Assembly (NCBI GenBank): GCA_031401035.1
Contig: JANNRA010000209.1
Location: 1 to 31,416, forward strand
Origin: JANNRA01 sp031401035
Lineage (GTDB): Bacteria > Desulfobacterota > Binatia > HRBIN30 > CADEER01
DNA: 31,416 nt
Reading direction: 5' to 3'
The notes below the pieces were generated by a model that was not told the origin of the DNA, did not search any database, and saw nothing but the letters and a program-made list of their open reading frames with translations. Below, piece after piece: positions 16,080 through 23,873 of the stretch (positions are counted from its first letter, which is position 1; every line of letters begins with the position of its first letter). A program made the position numbers and the translations under genes.

Positions 16080-18758
16080 TCAGTACGAGTACGACACGCC
16101 GACCGAGAACGTCAGTCCAGTGCGGTAGCGGTTGGTGACGCGGTCACCCTGGGTCTGAAGAAAAGCATCGTCGAGAATATTCTTGATTGCAAATTTCGTC
16201 GTCAGCGGAACGTCGAACGGCTCGACCTCGATCAACCAGAGGAAGTCGAGCGCGTTGCGCGGCCGCTCGTTGATGTCTGGCAGGCCGGCCGACCCACCCG
16301 CATACACCGTCTCGCCGACGGTGTTGTAGAGCAGCCGGAACAGGCCCCAACGAACATTGCTGTACTCGGCCAGGAAGTTGATCAGGTACGGCGACTGCCC
16401 GGTCAGCGCCCGGTTCGGATTGAAGGTGTTGCATGGCTTGTCGGGATTGATGAGCGGAGAGCAGGCCGGAATGCCCGTCGCCTCCGAATCTGCGAGCGTC
16501 ACGTTGGCCACCATCTGGATGTCGGCGAGGCTGTCGGCGATGGGCTCGAGCCAGCCGACCTTACGGGCATAGGGGACGAGAAACTCGAAATTCTTGCGTC
16601 CCTCGAGTTCGAAGCCGTAGAGCGTGGCCGCCTCGGCATTGACGAACGTGTCGATGAGCGCCGAGGAATCGCTGGTGACGATCGTCTCGATCGGATTCGT
16701 GAGATCCTTGTAAAAGAATCCGACCGAGACCAGTTCGAGTGGCGAGAAGAACCACTCCCAGCGCAGATCCCAACTGGTGATATCGGCGCTGATCAGGAAG
16801 GGATTGCCCTGCGTCGTGCGTTCGCCCAGTGCGGCCTGGAACTGCGTCGGGTTCAACTCGCGGAACTCCGGTCGCGACACCGTTTGGCTGAACGCGGCGC
16901 GCACGTTCATGTCCTCGATCGGCGTGTACACGACGCTGACCGCCGGCAATGGATTCAGGTCGTTGAGTATGTTCTTGAGGGGCTGTTGGTCGGCCGGGCT
17001 GGAGGAGTTGGCGACGATGTAGGAGTACTCCAGGCGCGCGCCGCCGATGACGCGCAGCGTGTCCTCGATGATCGGCAACTCGGCCATGCCGTAGAAGGCG
17101 GCAATCTCCTGCGTGGCTTCGAAGGTGTCGGCCTTGGTCGTGGCCTCCCGGAAGCGAAACGGGAATCCGAGGTCTCCGTAGTTCGACGGGATGAGCAGAC
17201 TGTCCGGCGGCTGGTTGAAGTCGATGCCGCCGTCGACGCCCGTCGCTTCGCTTCTGAAGCGGCGCATGTCGAAGGATCGATCGCGGTAGGACCAGGCGAG
17301 GCCGCCCTTGAGCTTGGCGGGCAGCCCGCGCCAGACGTCGGTGAAGGGCAGCCGGGTCCGGAATGGCACCGTCCCATCGACGTTGTAGTCCTGCAGGAAC
17401 TCGCTGAGCGTCGAGTAATCGCGTTCCCCGCGTGGTGCGCCCAGGTCGCCAGTCGTGCCGATATTGCGGTCGAGAAACTTCGCATCGGGCTGGTCCGACG
17501 AGGAGGGGGCCCACGCGGCACGCCAGTCGAGGTCGGCGAGGTCGAAGTGATGGCGCCCCTCGAGCTGTCCGAAGCCGAGCTGGTCCTCGGTGTAGACGGC
17601 GGCCGTCGCCAAGACCGGCTCGTTGAGCTCGCGGATGGCCTGCACGCCGCTGCCGCTCTGGACGTCGTCCTCGCCCTGGTTGTTGTACAGCGAACGGCCG
17701 AAGAAGCGGTGGTCCTCGGACAACGTGTAGTCCAGGGTCAGGATGGCGCCGAGCGTGGCGGTGAAGAAGGTGTGATCGTAGACGAACCGGTCGCCGCCGT
17801 CCGGATTCTCGAACTCCCCTTCCTCCGACCAGCTGTTGACGATCTCGTCGCTGCGCACCTGTTGGTCGACGCCGTAGGTGCCGGCGAGGGCCGCACCGAA
17901 CGGCCCCCAGGTGTTGCCGACGCTGGCGTCGATACCGAAATTGGGTGGCGCCGTGGTGTTGTCGAGATTCCAGTTGTCCGGCAGCGCGCCCACCAGCGCC
18001 TGCATCTGCGGGGTGGTCGGCGCGCGCGTCCCCTGTGACGGCCCGTCCCCGAAGATACCGGGGAGGTTGCGGGAGTTCGCGCCGTAGCCGAACCAGTCGA
18101 GGGCGGTGCTGTCGTACGTCAGAAAATTCTGAAAGGTGGTCGCGGTGTTGTAGCTCAGAGACGTGCCGACACTGTAGGTGAGTTCACGCGGCGGCGCGTT
18201 CAGGCGGATATCGACCAGGCCGCCGGAGAAATCGCCGGGCAGGTCGGGCGTGTAGGTCTTGATCACCGAGAGCGACTCGATGAAGTCGGCCGGAAAGAGG
18301 TTGAGCGGCACGACGCGGCGGTTGGGGTCGGTGCTCGGCAGGCGGCTGCCGTTGAGCAGGGCGCTGCTGTAACGCTCGTTGAGGCCGCGCACGACGAGGA
18401 AATTGTCGTCCGTTATGGTGACGGCCGGCACGCGCGAGACGACGTCGCTGGCGTCGGAGGCACCGCCGCGCGAGATCTCCTCGGCCCCGACGGTCTCGGC
18501 GACGGTGCTGGCTTCCTTGCGCTTCTGGATCTGCGTCGCCTCGGTCTTCTCCGACGGCGTCGTTCCAAGCACCTCGAACTTTTCCATACTCTTGGTGGTG
18601 CCACCGGACTTCTGCGCGGCCGGCGCCCCGCCAGCGGCCGGTTTGACCGCGGCCGGCGGGGGCGCCGTACCAGCCGGCGGTTGCGCCGTCGCGGCGCCAT
18701 TCAGACTGATGAGAAGTATTACCACGAGGTTCCACCGCGGCCAGGATCGCATCCGCAT
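16080..18758 (-). CDS. TonB-dependent outer-membrane receptor
   Basis: An 892-residue receptor that would import a bound substrate using TonB/ExbBD energy. The start is ATG 18758: AAGAG upstream and a clean signal peptide (1-25, ending ATA). The frame extends upstream but reads through the promoter. A Pro/Ala-rich linker is followed by a TonB-box-like FEVLGTT (61-67). The plug domain (about 75-190) shows SDVVSRVPAV, VRGLNERYSSALLNG and PGDFSGGLVDIRLN. The rest is a 22-strand-type barrel with FSQTVSRPEFRELNP and the terminal aromatic SVGVSYSY. It heads the minus-strand operon and has a Pho-box-like pair upstream, suggesting uptake of a phosphorus-containing compound. The substrate is not determinable from sequence, and no TonB gene is in the window. 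Confidence 0.92.
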   Translation of the reverse strand: MRMRSWPRWNLVVILLISLNGAATAQPPAGTAPPPAAVKPAAGGAPAAQKSGGTTKSMEKFEVLGTTPSEKTEATQIQKRKEASTVAETVGAEEISRGGASDASDVVSRVPAVTITDDNFLVVRGLNERYSSALLNGSRLPSTDPNRRVVPLNLFPADFIESLSVIKTYTPDLPGDFSGGLVDIRLNAPPRELTYSVGTSLSYNTATTFQNFLTYDSTALDWFGYGANSRNLPGIFGDGPSQGTRAPTTPQMQALVGALPDNWNLDNTTAPPNFGIDASVGNTWGPFGAALAGTYGVDQQVRSDEIVNSWSEEGEFENPDGGDRFVYDHTFFTATLGAILTLDYTLSEDHRFFGRSLYNNQGEDDVQSGSGVQAIRELNEPVLATAAVYTEDQLGFGQLEGRHHFDLADLDWRAAWAPSSSDQPDAKFLDRNIGTTGDLGAPRGERDYSTLSEFLQDYNVDGTVPFRTRLPFTDVWRGLPAKLKGGLAWSYRDRSFDMRRFRSEATGVDGGIDFNQPPDSLLIPSNYGDLGFPFRFREATTKADTFEATQEIAAFYGMAELPIIEDTLRVIGGARLEYSYIVANSSSPADQQPLKNILNDLNPLPAVSVVYTPIEDMNVRAAFSQTVSRPEFRELNPTQFQAALGERTTQGNPFLISADITSWDLRWEWFFSPLELVSVGFFYKDLTNPIETIVTSDSSALIDTFVNAEAATLYGFELEGRKNFEFLVPYARKVGWLEPIADSLADIQMVANVTLADSEATGIPACSPLINPDKPCNTFNPNRALTGQSPYLINFLAEYSNVRWGLFRLLYNTVGETVYAGGSAGLPDINERPRNALDFLWLIEVEPFDVPLTTKFAIKNILDDAFLQTQGDRVTNRYRTGLTFSVGVSYSY

Positions 18759-18896
18759 TGGTATGTCTCTTCGCTCTCGCACGTCGGGACGGTTGGGGTG
18801 GGCGCGCGCAGGCGAGCAACGCGGGTGGATCCCGAGTGTCGCGACAGTAAGCAGTTGCTTATACGAACGCGAATGTTGCGCGCGGGCTTCTTCGAC

Positions 18897-18914
18897 GTGA
18901 CATTTCCGTGACAG
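18897..18914 (-). promoter_or_regulatory. Pho-box-like site driving the TonB-receptor operon
   Basis: Read on the minus strand, CTGTCAC (18914-18908), four bases, then ATGTCAC (18903-18897). This is close to the E. coli Pho box in sequence and has its exact 11-bp spacing. It lies about 140 nt ahead of the receptor start and faces it. No good -10 hexamer is seen 10-11 nt downstream, so the transcription start is uncertain. PhoB control is inferred. Confidence 0.6.
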
Positions 18915-19036
18915 CACCACCCTGAATTCCCCCGCAAAGGCACAGACCCTTAATCGGCCGGTAACGATCTCGCAACACGTCACCGGTAACACCTCTGGCG
19001 AGGCTCTGTCGCTCCGGCACAGCCGAAATCACAGAA

Positions 19037-19082
19037 GGTTCACACTCGGTTCAAACGTCGGTCATCGATGGCGGCGTATGGT
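19037..19082 (+). promoter_or_regulatory. Pho-box-like array driving the 19324-22646 gene pair
   Basis: GGTTCAC (19037-19043), GGTTCAA (19048-19054) and CGGTCAT (19059-19065) repeat at an exact 11-bp period. A -10-like TATGGT (19077-19082) follows 11 nt after the last half-site, the spacing expected of a PhoB-activated promoter. A further pair, CGGTAAC (18959-18965) and TCGCAAC (18970-18976), has the same period and resembles the array at 2054. Confidence 0.55.
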
Positions 19083-19323
19083 CCTTCCCATACGCGACAC
19101 AACTAGTTGGGTCAGGGGGACGCGTCCCGCCGTCGTTCTGGTTGACGAGGGGGACGCGACGCAATGGCTGCTGCCGGGGGGAACGCCCGGGGAAGGGAGG
19201 GGGAACTGGCTGCCTCGGAGACGAGGCCAGTTGTCTAGGGGAAGCGCGAAGGCACGCGGCGGCGAGAATCCGTCGTCGCATGACCAAACATCATCCACGT
19301 TCACAGCAGAAGGAGTTTCAGCG
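19083..19323 (+). other. Long structured 5' leader of the gene at 19324
   Basis: About 240 nt separate the inferred promoter from the start codon, with no convincing gene. The stretch holds a 12-bp palindrome GGGACGCGTCCC (19117-19128), an 11-bp direct repeat AGGGGGACGCG (19114-19124 and 19148-19158), and a hairpin in which AACTGG (19204-19209) pairs with CCAGTT (19227-19232) over an inner CCTCG/CGAGG stem. It ends with the ribosome site GAAGGAG. I recognise no known riboswitch. Confidence 0.4.
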
Positions 19324-20820
19324 ATGCATCAAACTCTGATGAGCTACGCGTTGAGAGCGGTCGGCGCCACGGCGCTGGCCGTCGTGCTCGGTGCGGGCAG
19401 TGCTCTCGCCGACGCCGCGGATTGCCAGGAGGCGATTGCGAAGGCCGGCCAGAAGTACGCCGACCAGTACTCGAAGAACCTCGCCAAGTGTGAGGCCAGT
19501 GTGCTGAAGGGCAAGATTCCGGGCCCGTGCCCGGACACCAAGGCGGCCGAGAAGATCGCCAAGGCCCTCACCAAGCTGCAGGACACGATCGCCAAGGACT
19601 GCACGGACGTGTCGCTGGTCGACATCGGCTGGGACGATCTGGCCAGCCGCTGTAACTCGGTCGGCAATCGTGCCGGCTCGCGGTGCGATGACATCTCCGA
19701 TTGTCCGGGCGTGGCCGGCCGCTGCCAGCTCGGCTCGAATCCCGGCACGGTCTGCACCATCGCCGGCGCCGATCCGCTCTGCCTCGGCGGCGGCACCTGC
19801 CTGTTGAACTCCTGCGACCCGGTCGACGAGTGCGCGGGCCTGCTCAACGCCGCGTGCGACAACGCGCTCAGCGCCGGCCCCGGCGCCGCGCTGGCGACCG
19901 ACCTCTCGACCTGCGTGGCGTGCACCGCCGAGCAGTCGGGCGACGACCTGATCGAGGCCACCTACGGTCTGCTGACCACGCAGGCGGATGACGACGCCGA
20001 GAAGTGCCGCGCCGACATCGGCAAGCGCACCCAGAAGGCCTACGCGGCGATCCGCAAGGCGCTGCTCAAGGGCGACCCGGCGAAGGTGGCGGCGGCCGTC
20101 ACCAAGCTCAAGGAACAGCTCGCCAAGCAGTGCACGGCGTCGAACATCGCCCTGGCGCTGAACGAGATCGGCCTCTTCGGCCAGCAGGCCGAGTACGGCG
20201 CCTGCGCCCCGACGCCGCCGTTCTCGGTGACGACGCTCGGCGACTCGCTGGCCTGCGTGGCGCAGCTCAACGCCCAGTGCGCCCACGACCTGACCACCAA
20301 CACCCTGAGCGAGGCTTGCAACTCGCCTGACTGCGGCGACGGCCTCATCAAGTCGCCGGAGACCTGTGACGACGGCAACACCCGCAACGAGGGCGGCACG
20401 GGTCCGATCGACACCTGCCCCAGCGATTGCGCGGTGGCGGCCTGCACCGAGACCACCAATCAGCAGGTCACCGTGTCGCTCACCAGCACGGTCGCCCTGA
20501 CCGGCGCCACGGTGGTGCTGTACTACGACGACGCGAAGGTCAGCATGCCTGGCCTTCCCGGCCCGATCAGCCCGGCCAACATCGCCGGCATTCCCGACTG
20601 GAGCGCGGCGGGCACCGACGTCGGCTACGCCCTGCGCGCCCTTGTCACCGATGACACGTTCGCCGGCCTGCCGAGTGGTCCGGCCTTGACGCTCACCTTC
20701 AAGCGCTGCTCGGGCGCGCCGGCGCCGGTTGCCGGCGATTTCGACTGCTACGTGGCCGACGCCGCCGACGCCGCCTTCGCGGTCGCCTACGGCGCCACCT
20801 GCAGCGTCTCAGTGCCGTGA
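19324..20820 (+). CDS. Secreted multidomain Cys-rich protein with helical repeats and cohesin-like domain (paralogue 5)
   Basis: A 498-residue exported protein. ATG 19324 has GAAGGAG 8 nt upstream; the longer open frame is leader. A signal peptide covers 1-29 (ending ALA). Two related Lys/Ala-rich helical segments with flanking cysteines lie at about 33-100 and 230-300 (KCEASVLKGKIPGPCPDTKAAEK; KCRADIGKRTQKAYAAIRKA). Between them is a compact cysteine-rich region (about 110-210, at least ten Cys). CGDGLIKSPETCDDGN marks a DUF4215-like repeat near 340. The C-terminal domain (about 375-498) is the shared one: VLYYDDAKVSMPG, TDVGYALRALV, LTFKRCSGAPAPVAGDFDC. It is the first gene of a two-gene unit behind a Pho-box-like array, divergent from the TonB receptor operon. 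Function unknown. Confidence 0.82.
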   Translation: MHQTLMSYALRAVGATALAVVLGAGSALADAADCQEAIAKAGQKYADQYSKNLAKCEASVLKGKIPGPCPDTKAAEKIAKALTKLQDTIAKDCTDVSLVDIGWDDLASRCNSVGNRAGSRCDDISDCPGVAGRCQLGSNPGTVCTIAGADPLCLGGGTCLLNSCDPVDECAGLLNAACDNALSAGPGAALATDLSTCVACTAEQSGDDLIEATYGLLTTQADDDAEKCRADIGKRTQKAYAAIRKALLKGDPAKVAAAVTKLKEQLAKQCTASNIALALNEIGLFGQQAEYGACAPTPPFSVTTLGDSLACVAQLNAQCAHDLTTNTLSEACNSPDCGDGLIKSPETCDDGNTRNEGGTGPIDTCPSDCAVAACTETTNQQVTVSLTSTVALTGATVVLYYDDAKVSMPGLPGPISPANIAGIPDWSAAGTDVGYALRALVTDDTFAGLPSGPALTLTFKRCSGAPAPVAGDFDCYVADAADAAFAVAYGATCSVSVP

Positions 20821-20876
20821 CCCAGCGCCTCGAGCCCACTCCCATCCGACCATCTGAACTCCAAAGGAGATTATCG

Positions 20877-22646
20877 ATGAGAACGACTTGGAAGTCTCTC
20901 CTGACGGGCATGGCGCTGGCTGCGACCGCGCTGACCCCGTCGGTGTCTCTCGGCCAGGCCGGCTGCGGCGACATCAACAACGACGGCAACGTCACCATCG
21001 CCGACGGCGTCCTGCTGGCCAACTGCCTCTCGAACGGCGGCGCCTGCCCACCGGCTGTCACCGAATGCGGAAACAACACCCTGCTCTCCTGCGGTGATGT
21101 ATTCGGCGACGGCAGTGTCGCCTTCCCGAGCGCGCTGCTGGCCGACGTGGATGCGCTGGTGCGCAGCCTGCTCGGTTCGCCGACCCTCTACGACCCCTGC
21201 GAGGGCCCGGCGACCATCCCGGACATCGTTGGCTGCCCGGTCGCCACGCTCAACTCGACGACCCTCACCACCAGCCAGACCTGGCCGGCGGGCTGCACCG
21301 TCAAGCTCAACGGCACGGTGTTCGTCGCTGACGGCGTCACCCTGCGCCTCGAGCCGGGCGCCGTCGTCCAGGGCATCAAGGGCGCGCCGGCGCCGCCCGC
21401 CCTCATCTTCCTGACCGGCTCGAAGATCGACGCCCAGGGCACCCCGTCGGCGCCGATCGTCCTCACCAGCGACCAGCCCGCCGGCCTGCGCGGCAAGGGC
21501 GACTGGGCCGGCGTGATGTTCAACGGTAAGGGCATCGTCAACGATCCGCTGACGCCGGGGCAGGACTGCCTGAACCAGGCCGAGGGCATCCCCACCGCCT
21601 ACGGTGGCTGCGATTCGAGCGACAGCAGTGGTGTCGCCCGCTACGTACGCGTCGAGTTCGCCGGTCTCGACTTCACGCCCAACAACGAGCTGAACCTGTG
21701 GACGATGAACGCGATCGGCGCCAACACCGACTTCAACTTCATCCAGGCCAACGTCGGTGACGACGACTGCCACGAGTGGTTTGGCGGCAACGCCTCGCAC
21801 ACCAACATGGTCGCCAGCGGCTGCGGCGACGACGGCCTCGACTTCCAGCTCGGCTGGCAGGGCACCCTGCAGTTCGGCCTGATGGTCCAGAACGGCACGC
21901 TCACCGACGCCGTCCCGTCGCGCGATTCGCGCGGCATCGAGGGTGACAACAACGACACCGGCCACAACGCCCTGGGCCTGACCGGGACCCTGCGTTCGAA
22001 TCCCGACATGTGCAACGTCACGCTGGTCGGCGGCAACTTCCAGGCTGGCGCCAACGTCGGCTCGGACTCCGGCGTGCTCCTGCGCCGCGGCACCGCCGGC
22101 GATCTGATGAACTGGATCTCGGTCGGCTTCGGTGACTCCGGCTTCGAGATCCGCGATCTCGAAACCGCCACGCAGATGTGCGACACGCCGACGCTGTTGC
22201 GCGTCGACGATGCGTGCGGGCTCAGCAACGCGGCCTGCACCGCGGCCGTCACCCCCTGCTCCTGCTGCACGGGTCTGGGCACTGGCTTCTGCGAAACCGC
22301 TCTCCTGCCCCAGAACGGCGCCATCTTCGGCAACGCGGCGGCGTACAAGAGCGTCGGCACCTGCGGCACGCCGGCGCAACTGCAGGCCCTGCTGGCGGTG
22401 GAGAACGTCACCACCGCCACCGACCCGGGCATCCCGTTCGCGACCTACCCGGCGGCGGCCGATCTGTTCGACGCGCGCGCCGACGTCGGCACCGGCACGC
22501 CGGGCAACTGCGCGTCGTTGAATCCGAAGCTCATCACCACCAACTACCTGGGCGCGCTCGATCCGAACGCGTCCTGCAGCACGGCCGGCCCCGGGGCGGC
22601 CTGCGACTGGCTGACCCAGCCCTGGATCAGCTTCGCCATCAACTGA
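20877..22646 (+). CDS. Secreted dockerin-like plus parallel beta-helix protein
   Basis: A 589-residue exported protein, ATG 20877 with AAAGGAGA 6 nt upstream. A signal peptide covers 1-24 (ending SLGQA). Residues about 26-105 contain two EF-hand/dockerin-like loops: DINNDGNVTIAD is intact, with Asp at position 12; DVFGDGSVAFPS is degenerate. Cysteines frame both. Residues about 120-590 look like a right-handed parallel beta-helix, with TVFVADGVTLRLEPGAVVQG, GDWAGVMFNGKG, DDDCHEWFGGNASHTN and GCGDDGLDFQLGWQGTLQF. Beta-helix proteins of this style are often encoded near TonB-dependent receptors in other phyla. No catalytic signature is recognised. It lies 56 nt after the preceding gene and is followed by a strong terminator. 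Confidence 0.8.
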   Translation: MRTTWKSLLTGMALAATALTPSVSLGQAGCGDINNDGNVTIADGVLLANCLSNGGACPPAVTECGNNTLLSCGDVFGDGSVAFPSALLADVDALVRSLLGSPTLYDPCEGPATIPDIVGCPVATLNSTTLTTSQTWPAGCTVKLNGTVFVADGVTLRLEPGAVVQGIKGAPAPPALIFLTGSKIDAQGTPSAPIVLTSDQPAGLRGKGDWAGVMFNGKGIVNDPLTPGQDCLNQAEGIPTAYGGCDSSDSSGVARYVRVEFAGLDFTPNNELNLWTMNAIGANTDFNFIQANVGDDDCHEWFGGNASHTNMVASGCGDDGLDFQLGWQGTLQFGLMVQNGTLTDAVPSRDSRGIEGDNNDTGHNALGLTGTLRSNPDMCNVTLVGGNFQAGANVGSDSGVLLRRGTAGDLMNWISVGFGDSGFEIRDLETATQMCDTPTLLRVDDACGLSNAACTAAVTPCSCCTGLGTGFCETALLPQNGAIFGNAAAYKSVGTCGTPAQLQALLAVENVTTATDPGIPFATYPAAADLFDARADVGTGTPGNCASLNPKLITTNYLGALDPNASCSTAGPGAACDWLTQPWISFAIN

Positions 22647-22664
22647 TCACCTGACAGGCTTCAC

Positions 22665-22691
22665 GCGCGGGGTGCCCCTGGCACCCCGCGC
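22665..22691 (+). repeat. First of two downstream hairpins
   Basis: GCGCGGGGTGCC (22665-22676) pairs perfectly with GGCACCCCGCGC (22680-22691) around a 3-nt loop, 19 nt after the stop of the beta-helix gene. There is no T-run directly after it. It probably protects the 3' end or works with the terminator that follows. Confidence 0.6.
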
Positions 22692-22703
22692 GCCCTCAGC
22701 ACG

Positions 22704-22739
22704 GTGGAGGTGGCGTTCGCGCCACCTCCACTTTGCTTT
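22704..22739 (+). terminator. Rho-independent terminator with UUCG loop
   Basis: GTGGAGGTGGCG (22704-22715) pairs over 12 bp with CGCCACCTCCAC (22720-22731) around the very stable TTCG loop. The T-rich tail TTTGCTTTT follows. It ends the two-gene unit 19324-22646. Confidence 0.8.
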
Positions 22740-22784
22740 TCGGGCTATAGATGGCACCCGTTGCCGATGACGAGGACGATCCCC

Positions 22785-23381
22785 ATGCGTGTGTTGACCC
22801 TGCTCTGGCTCGCTGCCCTGACCACTGCCCCCATGGCCTGCGGCCCGCGCGCCGCCGCGGATGCGAGCACGCCGACCACCTCGGCGGCGAGCGTCGCCGC
22901 CTCGGCGAGCTCGCCGAAAGCTGCGGTGGCGAGGCCGATCGATTTCACCGGCGGCGCCGCATCGCCGGACGCGCTGGTCGCCGAGCTGCTCGCCGCGCTG
23001 GCCAAGAAGGATCGCGAGCAGATGGAGCGGCTGCGCGTCAGCCGCGACGAGTACAACCGTATCATCGCCGCCGGCACGGTCCCGATGGGACAACCGCCGC
23101 GCGAGCTGAACGACGAGACGCGGGATTTCTTCTGGTCGCTGCTCGACACGCGGAGCCACCAGTTTGGCGACCTCATGATGGCGCGCTACGGCGGACGGAC
23201 CTACAAGGTCGAAGCCCTGCGCTTCTCCGCGGCGTCGAAAGTGTACGACTGGTACACCGCAATCGGCGAGGTGCGGCTCGACGTGAAGGACGAGACCGGT
23301 ACGCCGAGCGAGATCCGCAGCGGCTGGATCGCCGAGGTCGATGGCAAGTACAAGCTGATCAGCTTCCAGTGGGACGATTGA
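22785..23381 (+). CDS. Small exported protein of unknown function, possible lipoprotein
   Basis: A 198-residue protein. ATG 22785 has ACGAGGAC about 7 nt upstream. A hydrophobic N-terminus ends in PMAC, a weak lipobox (Cys19). An Ala/Ser-rich tether (about 20-50) follows. The folded part (about 60-198) begins with a helix resembling an NTF2-like or gliding-type accessory fold (LVAELLAALAKKDREQMERLRVS) and ends in beta segments (YDWYTAIGEVRLDV, IRSGWIAEVDGKYKLISFQW). That ending is typical of small stress or scaffold lipoproteins that bind a ligand in an SnoaL-like cup. I cannot name a family. It is followed by another small gene 37 nt later. Confidence 0.7.
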   Translation: MRVLTLLWLAALTTAPMACGPRAAADASTPTTSAASVAASASSPKAAVARPIDFTGGAASPDALVAELLAALAKKDREQMERLRVSRDEYNRIIAAGTVPMGQPPRELNDETRDFFWSLLDTRSHQFGDLMMARYGGRTYKVEALRFSAASKVYDWYTAIGEVRLDVKDETGTPSEIRSGWIAEVDGKYKLISFQWDD

Positions 23382-23418
23382 CACCGTCGGCGCGAAGCCG
23401 GCACACGGGGGTAGATCG

Positions 23419-23730
23419 ATGAGGCGGAGTTCGATTTCGACATGGCAGGCGGTGGCGCAGGGCATCGTGCTGTTCGGCAGTTGGTTCCTGGTGCAGCTGC
23501 CGTCGAAGGACATGCGCGCCAGTCAGCCAGGCTCCAATCTGCCGCCGATCACCGGGTTCAAGAAGGTACGGGAGTTCGCCACCGCCGGTGAATGTGAGGC
23601 GTTTCGCGACATCTCGCTGCAGGACAGCGCCGCGATGGACTCGGACGCCATGCTCGACCAGACTTCGCAGCTGCGCTGCGTCCCGGCGGAGCAGCTGACC
23701 GCGCTACCGACGCCGGCGGCGACGCCGTAA
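23419..23730 (+). CDS. Small membrane-anchored or secreted protein, unknown
   Basis: A 103-residue frame starting ATG 23419 after a GGGGG stretch. A single hydrophobic N-terminal segment (about 12-26) is either a signal peptide or an anchor. The rest has two cysteines (ECEAF and LRCVP) and a Pro/Thr-rich tail. It shares its orientation and close spacing with the 198-residue gene, so they may form an operon. The stop codon TAA lies inside a 9-bp direct repeat bordering the inserted element downstream. Confidence 0.6.
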   Translation: MRRSSISTWQAVAQGIVLFGSWFLVQLPSKDMRASQPGSNLPPITGFKKVREFATAGECEAFRDISLQDSAAMDSDAMLDQTSQLRCVPAEQLTALPTPAATP

Positions 23731-23733
23731 GGG

Positions 23734-23873
23734 GGCTTTGCCCAAAAAGTCCGATTGCGTCCAACACCGATCGGCCCGAGTAGGGCGCGCAGCGCCCGTA
23801 TCGAGGGCCTGCCCCTCGATACGCCGCCTACGGCGGCTACTCGGGGCCCTCGGTGGAGTCTATGGGCGAAGCA
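23734..23873. mobile_element. MITE-like palindromic element with 9-bp flanking direct repeat
   Basis: About 140 bp without coding capacity. The termini GGCTTTGCCCA (23734-23744) and TGGGCGAAGCA (23863-23873) are inverted repeats matching at 9 of 11 positions. The core folds as an outer stem CCCGAGTAG (23775-23783) with CTACTCGGG (23837-23845), enclosing three hairpins. The longest is CGTATCGAGGG (23797-23807) with CCCTCGATACG (23813-23823). The 9-mer CCGTAAGGG flanks both sides (23725-23733 and 23874-23882), which looks like a target-site duplication. No transposase is nearby, so mobilisation would be in trans. Confidence 0.6.

Noticed and set aside
16144..18038. Long plus-strand frame opposite the TonB receptor
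   Set aside because: Antisense shadow; the receptor has signal peptide, plug and barrel on the minus strand.
18858..18863. TATAAG on the minus strand as the -10 of the receptor promoter
   Set aside because: It lies 34 nt beyond the Pho box instead of about 11, so the two do not fit one PhoB-type promoter. It could belong to a separate promoter but nothing supports that.
23775..23845. Cloverleaf-like fold resembling a tRNA
   Set aside because: It has a 9-bp outer stem and three arms, but no T-loop consensus, no conserved D-loop bases and no CCA end. The fold is explained by the MITE-like element.
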